NCBI RefSeq assembly: GCF_900101625.1
Contig: NZ_FMYZ01000013.1
Span: 1-64,000, forward strand
Direction: 5' to 3'
DNA: 64,000 nucleotides
DNA from: Cupriavidus sp. YR651
Lineage (GTDB): Bacteria > Pseudomonadota > Gammaproteobacteria > Burkholderiales > Burkholderiaceae
Positions 54,232 to 62,812 of the stretch are shown here, one piece after another. The position numbers and the translations under genes were made by a program. Each line of letters opens with the position of its first letter. Positions within the stretch are counted from its first letter, which is position 1. The notes under the pieces are model-generated. The model ran no database searches and had not been told where the DNA came from. It worked only from the letters and a program-made list of their open reading frames with translations.

Positions 54232-55509
54232 TCAGGACACGCCGGCCACGGGTGCGGCGGGTGCGGCGGGTGCGGCGGGCGCGCTGACCGGGCGCAGCGA
54301 GGCCGGGGCGCTGCCTTCGCCCACGGCGGCGTCCGGCGCCTGGCCGGTCACGTGCACCGGCGCCCCTGCGGTCAGCTTGCCGGCTCCGTCGACAACCACG
54401 GTCTCGCCGGCCTGCAGGCCCTTGGCGATGCGCCACATCGGCCCTGAAAGCTCGCCGACCATCACCGGACGCGGCTCGGCCTTGTTGTCCTTGCCGACCA
54501 CGAACACGAGATCGCCCTTGGGCCCATGCATGACCGCGCGCTGTGGCACGACGATGGCCCCGGGCCGCGTGGCCCCGTTGACCAGCACGCGCACGAACTG
54601 GCCGGGGCGCAACTGGCCATCCGGGTTGGGCATTTCCGCCCGCACGAGGAACGTGCCGGTCTGCTGGTTGTAGGTGGCATCCGCAAACGTGATCAGGCCC
54701 TTGTGCGGATAGTGCGTGCCGTCGGCCATCACCACGGTCACCGTATAACGCTCGTCCGCCGGCGCGACGAGCGCATGCGCCTTCTGCTGCGCGCGCAAGG
54801 CCAGCGTCTGCGGCTCTGACACGCTGAAGTTGATGCGCATCGGTTGCAGCGTGGAAACCGTGGTCAGCAGGCTGTTGGTCTGGCTGACATAGGCCCCCAC
54901 GGGCAGCACGGCAAAACTGGATACGCCGTCCACCGGCGACCGCACATAGGTATAGGAGAGATTCAGCTTCTGGGTCTCGACCTCGGCCTGCGCCTGCTCG
55001 ACACCCGCCGACGCCGCATGGAAATTGCCGTTGGCGTCATCGAGATCCTTTTGCGACAGCGCGTTGCGCGCAGCCAGCGGCTTCACGCGCGCCAGGTTGG
55101 CTTGCGCCACTTCCAGCCGGGCCTTCTCCTGCGCGAGTTGCGCCTTTGCGGCGTCGAGCTGCGCCTCGAACGGCTTGTGGTCGATCTCGAACAGCAACTG
55201 GTTGGCCTTGACCACCGCGCCTTCCACGTAGTTGCGCTTGACGAGGAAGCCGGCGACACGTCCGCGAATATCCACGGCCTGGTCGCTCTGCGTCTGGCCG
55301 ACGAAGTCAAAGGTCACGGGCAAGTCTTGCGCGACCGTCTTGAAGACCTGGACCGGGACAGCCTGCTGCGCCGCGGGCGGCGGCTCGGACTTGCCGCACG
55401 CCGCCAGCGCGAGCACCGTGGCGGTGAGCGCGATGGCGCGGGTTGCCTGCCCGATTGTCGCGGGCCGGCGCACTTGCGCTGCCGGAGCTGCCAGGTCTGC
55501 CAAGGTCAT
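54232..55509 (-). CDS. RND efflux periplasmic adaptor (AcrA/MexA type)
   Basis: 425 residues from ATG 55509, which has AGGGAG five bases upstream; a GTG at 55515 is an alternative. Lipobox LAAC (Cys38). Membrane-fusion architecture: FVGQTQSDQAVDIRGRVAGFL barrel-sandwich half, coiled coil rich in Ala/Gln (about 100-180), second half LSYTYVRSPVDGVSSFAVLPVG, beta-barrel and membrane-proximal domain. C-terminal Ala/Pro repeat tail. First gene of the efflux operon; no regulator gene lies adjacent. Confidence 0.94.
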   Translation of the reverse strand: MTLADLAAPAAQVRRPATIGQATRAIALTATVLALAACGKSEPPPAAQQAVPVQVFKTVAQDLPVTFDFVGQTQSDQAVDIRGRVAGFLVKRNYVEGAVVKANQLLFEIDHKPFEAQLDAAKAQLAQEKARLEVAQANLARVKPLAARNALSQKDLDDANGNFHAASAGVEQAQAEVETQKLNLSYTYVRSPVDGVSSFAVLPVGAYVSQTNSLLTTVSTLQPMRINFSVSEPQTLALRAQQKAHALVAPADERYTVTVVMADGTHYPHKGLITFADATYNQQTGTFLVRAEMPNPDGQLRPGQFVRVLVNGATRPGAIVVPQRAVMHGPKGDLVFVVGKDNKAEPRPVMVGELSGPMWRIAKGLQAGETVVVDGAGKLTAGAPVHVTGQAPDAAVGEGSAPASLRPVSAPAAPAAPAAPVAGVS

Positions 55510-55739
55510 TCGCACTCCCTGCCGTCAGGCATTGTCACGCCGGCTGGCCGCGTTGCGTCCATCCGGCAGGTTAAGTCGCCGCAGTCGCCGCGACCATTCA
55601 AATCTTTAGCCGCCGCATTAAGCGATTTCGGCGATATCGCGCGGCGTGTGGGTGCTTCTTGCGTCGCCCGACGCAGCCATCGCGGCATAGGCCCGCCGCC
55701 CGGCATGGCCATCGCGGCCTTCAGGCTGCCGGCGCGACG

Positions 55740-58184
55740 TCAGCGGCGGAAGCCATGGAAATGGCCGCCACCTCCGCCAAAGCGGCCACCGCCCCCCTGG
55801 AAGCCTCCGCCGGCAAAGCGACCCTGCCACTGCTGCGCCGCCGTATTCCCAAATCGTTGCTGGCCCACCTCCCGCGCCTGCCGCTGCTGATCCAGCCGGC
55901 TGTTGACATCGCTGTTGGGCTGCACTGGCTGCCAGCCGTCACTCGTGTGTTTCTGCCAGCCGTCGTCCGTGCGCTGATAGACGTTGCCGTCGTGGCCCGC
56001 GTAGACGTTGCCGTTGTTCCAGGCAACCGCGTTGTTCTTGTCCGGATTGGCGACAAACCCGCGGCTACCCGCCGTTTGCGCTCCAGTCTGCGTGTTGCCG
56101 GCCACGCCGGCTTCCGCCGCACCGACCCGGCCCGTCTGTGCGTTATAGCCAGCGACCTGACGGCCCGCCGCGTAGTTGCCGGTGTATTCGTTGCCCACCA
56201 CGCCGCCGCGTCCCGCGCCTTCCCTCCCGGTCGACGGATTGGCGAACGATCCCTGGCGCCCGGCCGCATAGTTGCCGGAATACGGATTGAACGCGGCGCC
56301 CTGGCTGCCCTGGAAGCGCGCGCCCGTTGCGGCGTTGTAGCCCGCGCCCGCGGTGCCGCGCCACTGAGTGCCCGTCCAGGCACTCCAGCCCTCTGCATGC
56401 GTGACCGTGCCCTGCCCCCAACGGCCGTAGAAATTGGTCTGGTTCACATTGACGTAATTCCAGTTGGCGCCGCCCCACCAGTACGGCCCCCAATATGGCG
56501 ATGCCGCACCCCAGATCGCCCCGACCGCGAAGCCGAACGCAAAGCCCTCGGCCACGCCGACGCCGAAGCCTGCGCCATAGCCATAGGTCGCGGGATAGCC
56601 GTAGTAATAGGTGCCGACATAGGGCGGATAGATGTAGCCGGTGCCGTAGACGACCGTGCCGTCGGCACTGACCACCACGCCCATGTAGCCGGGGGTATAG
56701 CCGACGACCACGGTGTCCGGCGTAACGGAGTAGATACGCACATAGGTCACGTAATACAGCGGCGAGCTGGGCGGAATCGTGTAGATCGCAGAGGGAACCT
56801 CTGTCGCCACGCGCCACGGGCCGCCCGGCGCGCTGGCCGTGAACCACACGCCATTGGCCACCGCGTAGTAGTGACTGCTGTCGACTTCAATCACGGGCGT
56901 GCCGGTGTTGATCGCGTAGTTCAGCGAGGTGCCGGTGATCGCCGTGAACTTTGGCGTGCCGTCATAGACGATGGCCACAACTGCCTTGGACCGGGATACC
57001 GACGCCGTCTGTGGAATCGTCGCGGCGATCTCGGCCTCCTTCGCTTGCGGCGTACCCGGCACGGAAACCAGTACATTGGCCTTGGCATCCTGCGGCGAGA
57101 TCCTCGCGAAGTCCGGCGGCAACTGCGTGCCGGCGACGTATTCCCAGGGGCCGGTCAGCATCGGCGCACGGAACCAGCGGCCAGAAACCAGTACGTAATA
57201 CTGGTTGGTCGACGGATCGACAAACACCGCATGGTCGGCATTGGAGATTGTCAGCAGGTTGACGCCGCCGACGGGCGCCATCTGCGGTGCGCCGGTCGTG
57301 ACGATCAGCTCCGCCGGCTGCGTGACCAGCAGGATCTCCGGCGCCCTGGCCGGCTTCTTGCCGTTGGCAGGCAGCATCGGGTCGGGCTTCGGCTCGTTCT
57401 GGCTGGCGCCGGCTTTGCTGGCTGCACCGAGCAGCGCGGCGGGCGGCGAGGCCACGGCCTCCCACGCGCCGCCGGCTGACTCCGACCGGTACCAGTAGCC
57501 GGCCGCCTGCAGCCAGAGCTCGCCACCGCCGTCCCGCAGCAGCAGCGCGCGGCTGTTGAGGGCGCGCTCGAAGCGGGTGCCGGGTACGGGACGCCAGACG
57601 GGATCGCCATCCACATGGACGAGCAGCGTCGGCGTGGTGGCGAAAAGGATCTGCGGCACGTCGTTCTTCACCGGCACGCGGACCGCGCGCGCCAGCTCCT
57701 GCGACACCGCGTAGCTGGCCTGGAGTTCGTCGAGCGGCACCGTCAGGCCCTTCGCCGGCAACCGCGCGATCAGCGCCTGGCGCACGGCATCCGCGGCGCC
57801 GGGCCGCGTGGGCACATCCACGCTTTCCACCTGGATCTGTGTCAGCTGGACCAGCGACGACGGCTTGTCGATATCGGCCGTCGCCGAGAATCTCACCACC
57901 CCATAGGTAGGCGTACCATCCTTGGCGCCCACGGCCACGGCCGCCCGGCCGGACATGCGGTTGCCTTCCCATTTCTCGATCTCGGGCTGGTACATCTCGA
58001 TGTGCTCGCCTGCCGCGTCAAAGTTGCGCGGCCATGCCAGCGACGGCAGCTTCTGGGCGGTACTGGCGGTCTTGCCGGCGCTGGCTGCCAGCGCGGCAGG
58101 CGAGGCGCCGGTCAGCAGCGCGGCGGCAACCAGCACCTGGGTCAGCGCGGCGCGCGGGATGGAACGCGGAAAGCGGAACGCCAT
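55740..58184 (-). CDS. Large secreted protein with repeated aromatic modules, unknown function
   Basis: 814 residues from ATG 58184. Signal peptide about 1-34 (ending AALAAS). Three related modules share a pattern of aromatic pair, G-W-F/Y and G-[PA]-W: LWLQAAGYWYRSESAGGAWE, YYVLVSGRWFRAPMLTGPWE and YYAVANGVWFTASAPGGPWR. A hydrophobic Gly/Tyr/Trp-rich stretch (about 540-600) follows, then repeats of YAAGRQ / NAxTGR type, and a Gly/Phe-rich C-terminus (GGGGRFGGGGGHFHGFRR). It resembles proteins loosely called carbohydrate-binding family V/XII; I cannot assign a function. Confidence 0.75.
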   Translation of the reverse strand: MAFRFPRSIPRAALTQVLVAAALLTGASPAALAASAGKTASTAQKLPSLAWPRNFDAAGEHIEMYQPEIEKWEGNRMSGRAAVAVGAKDGTPTYGVVRFSATADIDKPSSLVQLTQIQVESVDVPTRPGAADAVRQALIARLPAKGLTVPLDELQASYAVSQELARAVRVPVKNDVPQILFATTPTLLVHVDGDPVWRPVPGTRFERALNSRALLLRDGGGELWLQAAGYWYRSESAGGAWEAVASPPAALLGAASKAGASQNEPKPDPMLPANGKKPARAPEILLVTQPAELIVTTGAPQMAPVGGVNLLTISNADHAVFVDPSTNQYYVLVSGRWFRAPMLTGPWEYVAGTQLPPDFARISPQDAKANVLVSVPGTPQAKEAEIAATIPQTASVSRSKAVVAIVYDGTPKFTAITGTSLNYAINTGTPVIEVDSSHYYAVANGVWFTASAPGGPWRVATEVPSAIYTIPPSSPLYYVTYVRIYSVTPDTVVVGYTPGYMGVVVSADGTVVYGTGYIYPPYVGTYYYGYPATYGYGAGFGVGVAEGFAFGFAVGAIWGAASPYWGPYWWGGANWNYVNVNQTNFYGRWGQGTVTHAEGWSAWTGTQWRGTAGAGYNAATGARFQGSQGAAFNPYSGNYAAGRQGSFANPSTGREGAGRGGVVGNEYTGNYAAGRQVAGYNAQTGRVGAAEAGVAGNTQTGAQTAGSRGFVANPDKNNAVAWNNGNVYAGHDGNVYQRTDDGWQKHTSDGWQPVQPNSDVNSRLDQQRQAREVGQQRFGNTAAQQWQGRFAGGGFQGGGGRFGGGGGHFHGFRR

Positions 58185-58392
58185 GGATTCTCCATCCATT
58201 CCTGGAGCGATTTAATGGAGCCATCGGGACAGAAATTGGGCAGCATCCGACACAGCCTGCCTCGTCAGATGAATCTAAAGGAGCGCGTCGGCCGGAACAA
58301 TCGGATTCAAAAACATTCACTGTCCCGATGGAAAACGGACAGATCACCGCAGCGACAGGTACGCCCGGAGAGGTGCTCCGGGGCAGCCGGGT

Positions 58393-59628
58393 GTGCATCT
58401 TGCTTGGCTTCTTATTCGCCCTCCGCCCCTTGAAGCCCGGTTGCGACAGCCTCACCTTGTCCGAACCCCATCCTCCAGAACCCGTCATGAGTGCCATGCC
58501 CCCCGCCGCTCGATCCTGTTCGCCGCCTCGATCACGGCGCTGCTGCATGCCTATATCGGCGTGCGGCTGTTGCCGGACCTGCCCGTGCCGATGGCAGTGA
58601 GCTGCGTGGGGGCGCTCTGGCTGATCGTCTCGGCGCTGCTGCTGCCCAGCGCGCTGCTGGCGCGCCGGTTCGCGCCACCCTGGGCGGACCGGATTTCCTG
58701 GATCGGGATGCTGGCGATGGGCTTCTTCTCATCGTTGCTGATCCTGACGGTTGCCCGGGATATCTTTCTGCTCGTCGCCCTGATCGTCGGCTGGCATCCG
58801 GCGGGATCGCTGGCCTATAGCGCGGCGGCGGCGCTGATCCTGGCGCTGGTCGTGACGCTGATCGGTTATATCAATGCGCGCGGGCTGGCGAAGGTGGTGG
58901 AAGTGGACGTGCCCATCCCCAACCTGCCTGAGGCGCTGCATGGCTTCACCATCGCCCAGATCAGCGATATCCACGTCGGGCCAACGATCAAGCGGCCTTA
59001 TCTCGATCGCATCGTGGACCGTGTGAACGGCCTGCAGGCCGACGCCGTGGCCATCACCGGCGATCTTGTCGACGGCTCCGTGCGCGAACTGGCGTTACAC
59101 ACGGCGCCGCTGGCGCGGCTCTCCGCCAGGGACGGCACGTACTTTGTCACGGGCAACCACGAGTACTACTCGGGCGCCGAACCGTGGATCGCCGAACTGC
59201 GGCGCCTGGGCGTACGCGTGCTGATGAACGAGCACGTCGTGGTCGATCGCGCGGGGGCAGCACTGGTGCTCGGCGGCGTGACCGACTACTCGGCAGGAAA
59301 ATTCATCGAAAGTCATCGCAGTGACCCGGCCCGGGCGCTGTCCGGTGCACCGACCGATGCGGCGGTGCGGGTACTGCTGGCGCACCAGCCACGCACGGCC
59401 CCGGCAGCGGCGTCGGCGGGCTTTGACCTGCAGTTGTCCGGCCACACCCACGGCGGCCAGTTCTGGCCGTGGAACCTGTTCGTGCCGATGCAGCAGCCCT
59501 ACGTGCACGGCCTGAACCGGCACGAGGGGCTGTGGGTCTACGTCAGTCGGGGGACGGGCTACTGGGGGCCGCCGAAGCGCTTTGGCGCGCCATCGGAAAT
59601 TACCCGGCTGCGGTTGGTGAAGGGGTGA
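58393..59628 (+). CDS. Membrane-anchored metallophosphoesterase, start uncertain (possible frameshift)
   Basis: Catalytic motifs are complete: AQISDIHVGPTI, AITGDLVDGS, FVTGNHEYY and LSGHTHGGQFWPWN, of the YkuE/YaeI-type calcineurin-like hydrolases. About four membrane helices (residues roughly 40-160) precede the domain. The frame has no ATG near the family start: only GTG 58393 and TTG 58441. An ATG at 58487 lies in another frame and would join this one if the C6 tract at 58499-58504 had one more C. Either a frameshift or a non-ATG start. Coordinates give the longest open form. Confidence 0.75.
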   Translation: MHLAWLLIRPPPLEARLRQPHLVRTPSSRTRHECHAPRRSILFAASITALLHAYIGVRLLPDLPVPMAVSCVGALWLIVSALLLPSALLARRFAPPWADRISWIGMLAMGFFSSLLILTVARDIFLLVALIVGWHPAGSLAYSAAAALILALVVTLIGYINARGLAKVVEVDVPIPNLPEALHGFTIAQISDIHVGPTIKRPYLDRIVDRVNGLQADAVAITGDLVDGSVRELALHTAPLARLSARDGTYFVTGNHEYYSGAEPWIAELRRLGVRVLMNEHVVVDRAGAALVLGGVTDYSAGKFIESHRSDPARALSGAPTDAAVRVLLAHQPRTAPAAASAGFDLQLSGHTHGGQFWPWNLFVPMQQPYVHGLNRHEGLWVYVSRGTGYWGPPKRFGAPSEITRLRLVKG

Positions 59629-59676
59629 AGGCTGCCGCAGTATCAGTGCAGGCGGCGGCAGCTCGCACCAGCGTTG

Positions 59677-62361
59677 CTATTTTTTGGCGTTCTTGAGCAG
59701 AAACTCCAGAACAGCCTTGCGCTCTTCGTCATTCAAGCCTGCCCGGGGGAACATGCTTTGCGTGATGCCGAGCCATTGCTTCTCACTGAACTGGCCCGGA
59801 TCGCGGGGACCATGACATACCGTGCAGCGTTGATAGAAGATGCGCTCTCCCAGGGACATGCTCATGGTGGCCTTCTGCCGTAGTGACCATGAACGATCAA
59901 GCCCGTAGTACTTGCTATCGAAAGCCACCTTCTTTCGAATAGTCCTGGGCGGCACATACGCCTGACTCGGACCTTCGGCATCCGTGCATTTCCGCAAGTA
60001 CGCCAGGCACGTATCCGCGACGGTTGCCTGGCTCAAGCCACTAGCCGGGCGACTGCTCGTAATGAAATTCACCAGGCCGTTATTGCAACGTCCCTTGCGG
60101 TCGATCTGGGGCCACGCCCCTTCATAGATACTGACCACGCCCCGCATGATCTTGTCCGACAGAACGGCGCCCACCACAATGGCGCCTCGCTCGTTGTAGA
60201 GCTCGACTGCATCACCTTCCCTGATACCGCGTTCCGCAGCATCCTCCCGGTTGATCACCAATGGCTCGCGACCCGTGACGGCATACAGTTCGCGCACCGG
60301 CTCCGCGTTAGCCATCTGGGAATGCAGGCGGTTGTAGGGATGCGGGCTGACAACATGCAATTGCCCGGACTTGGCATTCCCAAGATACTCGGCCGGCTCC
60401 AGAAACTTGGGCAACGGCGGACAGTCGGCGAGTTTCATTTTCTCGATGGTCGCCGAATACATTTCGATCTTGCCGGTCGGGGTATGCAGTGGATGCTTCG
60501 CCGGATCGGACCGGAAATCGCCATGCCTTACCCAGCGATGTGCGGCTGCGGGTACGTCGAGCCGGGCAACCCCTTCCTTCCAGAATTTTTCGAAAGACAT
60601 GTGTTTGGCCGCTGAACTGCCTTCGTAGGCCAGTTTCACGTGTTCCATCTGGGTCTTGCCTTCGCTGAATCCCAACTCGACACCGAGCAAGGCGGAGAGG
60701 CGTCGGAATATCTCGTAGTCATCCAGCGCGTCGCCTTGGGGTGCAATGGCTTGCTTCATGGCAAAGATCTTGTCATTGCTGTACGTGCCGCCCGAGGAAA
60801 TGTCGTTACGTTCGAGCGTGGTGGTCGCTGGCAGCACGATGTCGGCCCAGCGTGCGGAGGCACACCACCAGCAATCCTGCACGACCACGGTATCCACGCT
60901 CCGCATCGCCTTGATCAGTTCATTCAGGTTCTGCTGGTGCGACATGAAATTGACGCCCGCGTTGTAGATCATCTTAACCAGCGGGTACGTATATTGGCTG
61001 CCGTTATAGGTGAAGGCCTTGCCGGGGTACTGCAGCATCTCGCTGATGCGCGACGCAGGACAGAGCTTCTTCACCGCATTGCGTCCTTGAGCGATGCCGA
61101 GGGGACCAGTTCCCCCGGATTGCGCGGTGCCACCACCACCATAGTGCCAACTGAAGCCGATGCCCTGACCCGGCAAACCGATATTGCCGAGCATGCAGGC
61201 GAAATTCACGATCGCCCAATAGGGCATCTCACCATGATGGGCGCGCTGGATGGACCAGGACCCAGCGATTTGCGTGCGCTTGCTGGCCATGAGTTCGGCC
61301 AGTTCGCGGATTTTCCCTGCGGGAATACCGGTGATCTTCTCCGCCCACTCCGGCGTCTTTGGCGGACTCCCATCGGCGTCCTTGCCTGACAGGTAAGCCA
61401 GGAAGCGATCAAAGCCTACGGTGTATTGGTCGATGAAAGCCTTGTTGTATTTGCCGGTGACATGCAAGTGATGGCTCATCGCCAGGAACAGCGCGGTATC
61501 GGTGTTCGGAACGATGCGCACCCATTCCGAACCCATCTTTTCATCGGTCGTGGTGAACTGCGGGTTGATGGAAATGAAGCGGACGCCGGCCTTCTTTATC
61601 TCCGCCCAGTGATCGAACATCTCGTGGTCCGCCACCGTGTATTCGATCCGATTGTTCTTGTCGGGATCACAGCCCACCAGCAGAAAGACCTCGGTGTTGT
61701 CGCGCACTTGCTCCCACGCGGTTTGCGGAGAATAGACCTCCAGGTCACCGATGACGTAGGGCATGACGATCTGCGCCGCCCCGCCGGAATAGTCGCCCGT
61801 GGTATAGGAACAGCCGCCCACGAGATTGAAGAATCTTCCCTGCAGGACATTCGGCCGGAATATACCGGCGTGCGACCATCCGCCGTAGGAGCTGCTGAAG
61901 ATGCTCTCATTGCCGTGTTTCTCGATCGTATCGAGAATGGCTTTGGCCGTCAGTCCCAGGGCAACTTCCCAGGAGACCTGGATGAATTCCTCCTTGCCTC
62001 GCAGCTCAGGCTTGCGATTGCCATCGATGCCCTCCAGGTACGACTTCCTCACCATCGGTCCGGCAATTCGAGTCTTGTCATAAGTCCGGGCCAGAACGCC
62101 TTGGGTGAGCATTTCATTTGGCTGGGCATCGAGTTTCGTTGGGGCGATCTTCTTGATTTTCCCCCGCTCCACCATCGCCACGAAGGGGCCATAGTGGGTA
62201 GCGTGCGCCACGGAACCGGTGAAGTTGGCCATAGACCCAGACGCGCCATCGACGGTTTTTGCCAGTGCTTTCGCAGCCGGATTCATGTCGAATAGCTCAG
62301 CGGCACTCACCATGCCAGCCGTTCCTGCGAGGGTAAAGAATTGACGTCGAGATAAGGACAT
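59677..62361 (-). CDS. Tat-exported TorA/DorA-type molybdoenzyme fused to a C-terminal cytochrome c domain
   Basis: 894 residues from ATG 62361. Twin-arginine signal MSLSRRQFFTLAGT; mature region is a DMSO/TMAO/biotin-sulfoxide reductase-type MGD enzyme. The likely Mo ligand is Ser158 in SSSYGGWSHAG, with GGCSYTTGDYSGGAAQIVMPYVIGD as in TorA-like enzymes. There is no N-terminal Fe-S cysteine cluster. The last 57 residues carry a haem c site CTVCH (Cys846, Cys849, His850) with Met870 as likely sixth ligand. No membrane cytochrome, chaperone or regulator gene is adjacent. Substrate is unknown. Confidence 0.88.
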   Translation of the reverse strand: MSLSRRQFFTLAGTAGMVSAAELFDMNPAAKALAKTVDGASGSMANFTGSVAHATHYGPFVAMVERGKIKKIAPTKLDAQPNEMLTQGVLARTYDKTRIAGPMVRKSYLEGIDGNRKPELRGKEEFIQVSWEVALGLTAKAILDTIEKHGNESIFSSSYGGWSHAGIFRPNVLQGRFFNLVGGCSYTTGDYSGGAAQIVMPYVIGDLEVYSPQTAWEQVRDNTEVFLLVGCDPDKNNRIEYTVADHEMFDHWAEIKKAGVRFISINPQFTTTDEKMGSEWVRIVPNTDTALFLAMSHHLHVTGKYNKAFIDQYTVGFDRFLAYLSGKDADGSPPKTPEWAEKITGIPAGKIRELAELMASKRTQIAGSWSIQRAHHGEMPYWAIVNFACMLGNIGLPGQGIGFSWHYGGGGTAQSGGTGPLGIAQGRNAVKKLCPASRISEMLQYPGKAFTYNGSQYTYPLVKMIYNAGVNFMSHQQNLNELIKAMRSVDTVVVQDCWWCASARWADIVLPATTTLERNDISSGGTYSNDKIFAMKQAIAPQGDALDDYEIFRRLSALLGVELGFSEGKTQMEHVKLAYEGSSAAKHMSFEKFWKEGVARLDVPAAAHRWVRHGDFRSDPAKHPLHTPTGKIEMYSATIEKMKLADCPPLPKFLEPAEYLGNAKSGQLHVVSPHPYNRLHSQMANAEPVRELYAVTGREPLVINREDAAERGIREGDAVELYNERGAIVVGAVLSDKIMRGVVSIYEGAWPQIDRKGRCNNGLVNFITSSRPASGLSQATVADTCLAYLRKCTDAEGPSQAYVPPRTIRKKVAFDSKYYGLDRSWSLRQKATMSMSLGERIFYQRCTVCHGPRDPGQFSEKQWLGITQSMFPRAGLNDEERKAVLEFLLKNAKK

Positions 62362-62812
62362 ATGGCGCACCTTCGTGTGGGGAGAATGAACGACGCGTTC
62401 ACTATCCGCTTGCGCCACGCCAGCAATTTTGATGCGACGCAACCGTCGACAGGCTGGCGTTTGATCCGACGCCGGACTCGCGTGAATGGCGGCGACGCCT
62501 GCGCGAAATTCGACAGATTCGGAGAGGCTAATGATGACGCTCTAACGCGTCCCTGCCGCGAGACCGCGTTGTGAATATCGTGCCGGTGGGATTCGGAGAG
62601 GCGGGGTATGCGCGTCACACCCGGATGGCATTGCGCCAGCCACGGACTTGACGGAATTGAGGACTACGTATGCGTCGAGGCGACGGACCTGCAAGGCCGT
62701 CGGGAGCGGCCCTCCGCAGCGATGACTGCGGAGGGTGGATCATCGGGGCCGGTCGTCAGCGATCGCCCGGTTCAGGCCACCCTTGCAGCCTGCCCGGATG
62801 ATCCGGCAACGA
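62362..62812. other. Non-coding gap between the molybdoenzyme and ettA
   Basis: No supported gene. It holds the 5' flank of the molybdoenzyme gene and the 3' flank of ettA. ORFs here run into antisense ettA sequence and have no recognisable content. The only clear structure is the hairpin at 62710-62735. No convincing promoter was found for the molybdoenzyme gene. Confidence 0.6.
62710..62735. terminator. Perfect 10-bp hairpin downstream of ettA
   Basis: CCCTCCGCAG (62710-62719) and CTGCGGAGGG (62726-62735) form a perfect stem with a 6-base loop. It lies 77 bases beyond the ettA stop. No T-tract follows on either strand, so it may be a Rho-assisted terminator, a 3'-end stabiliser or a protein site. 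Confidence 0.45.
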
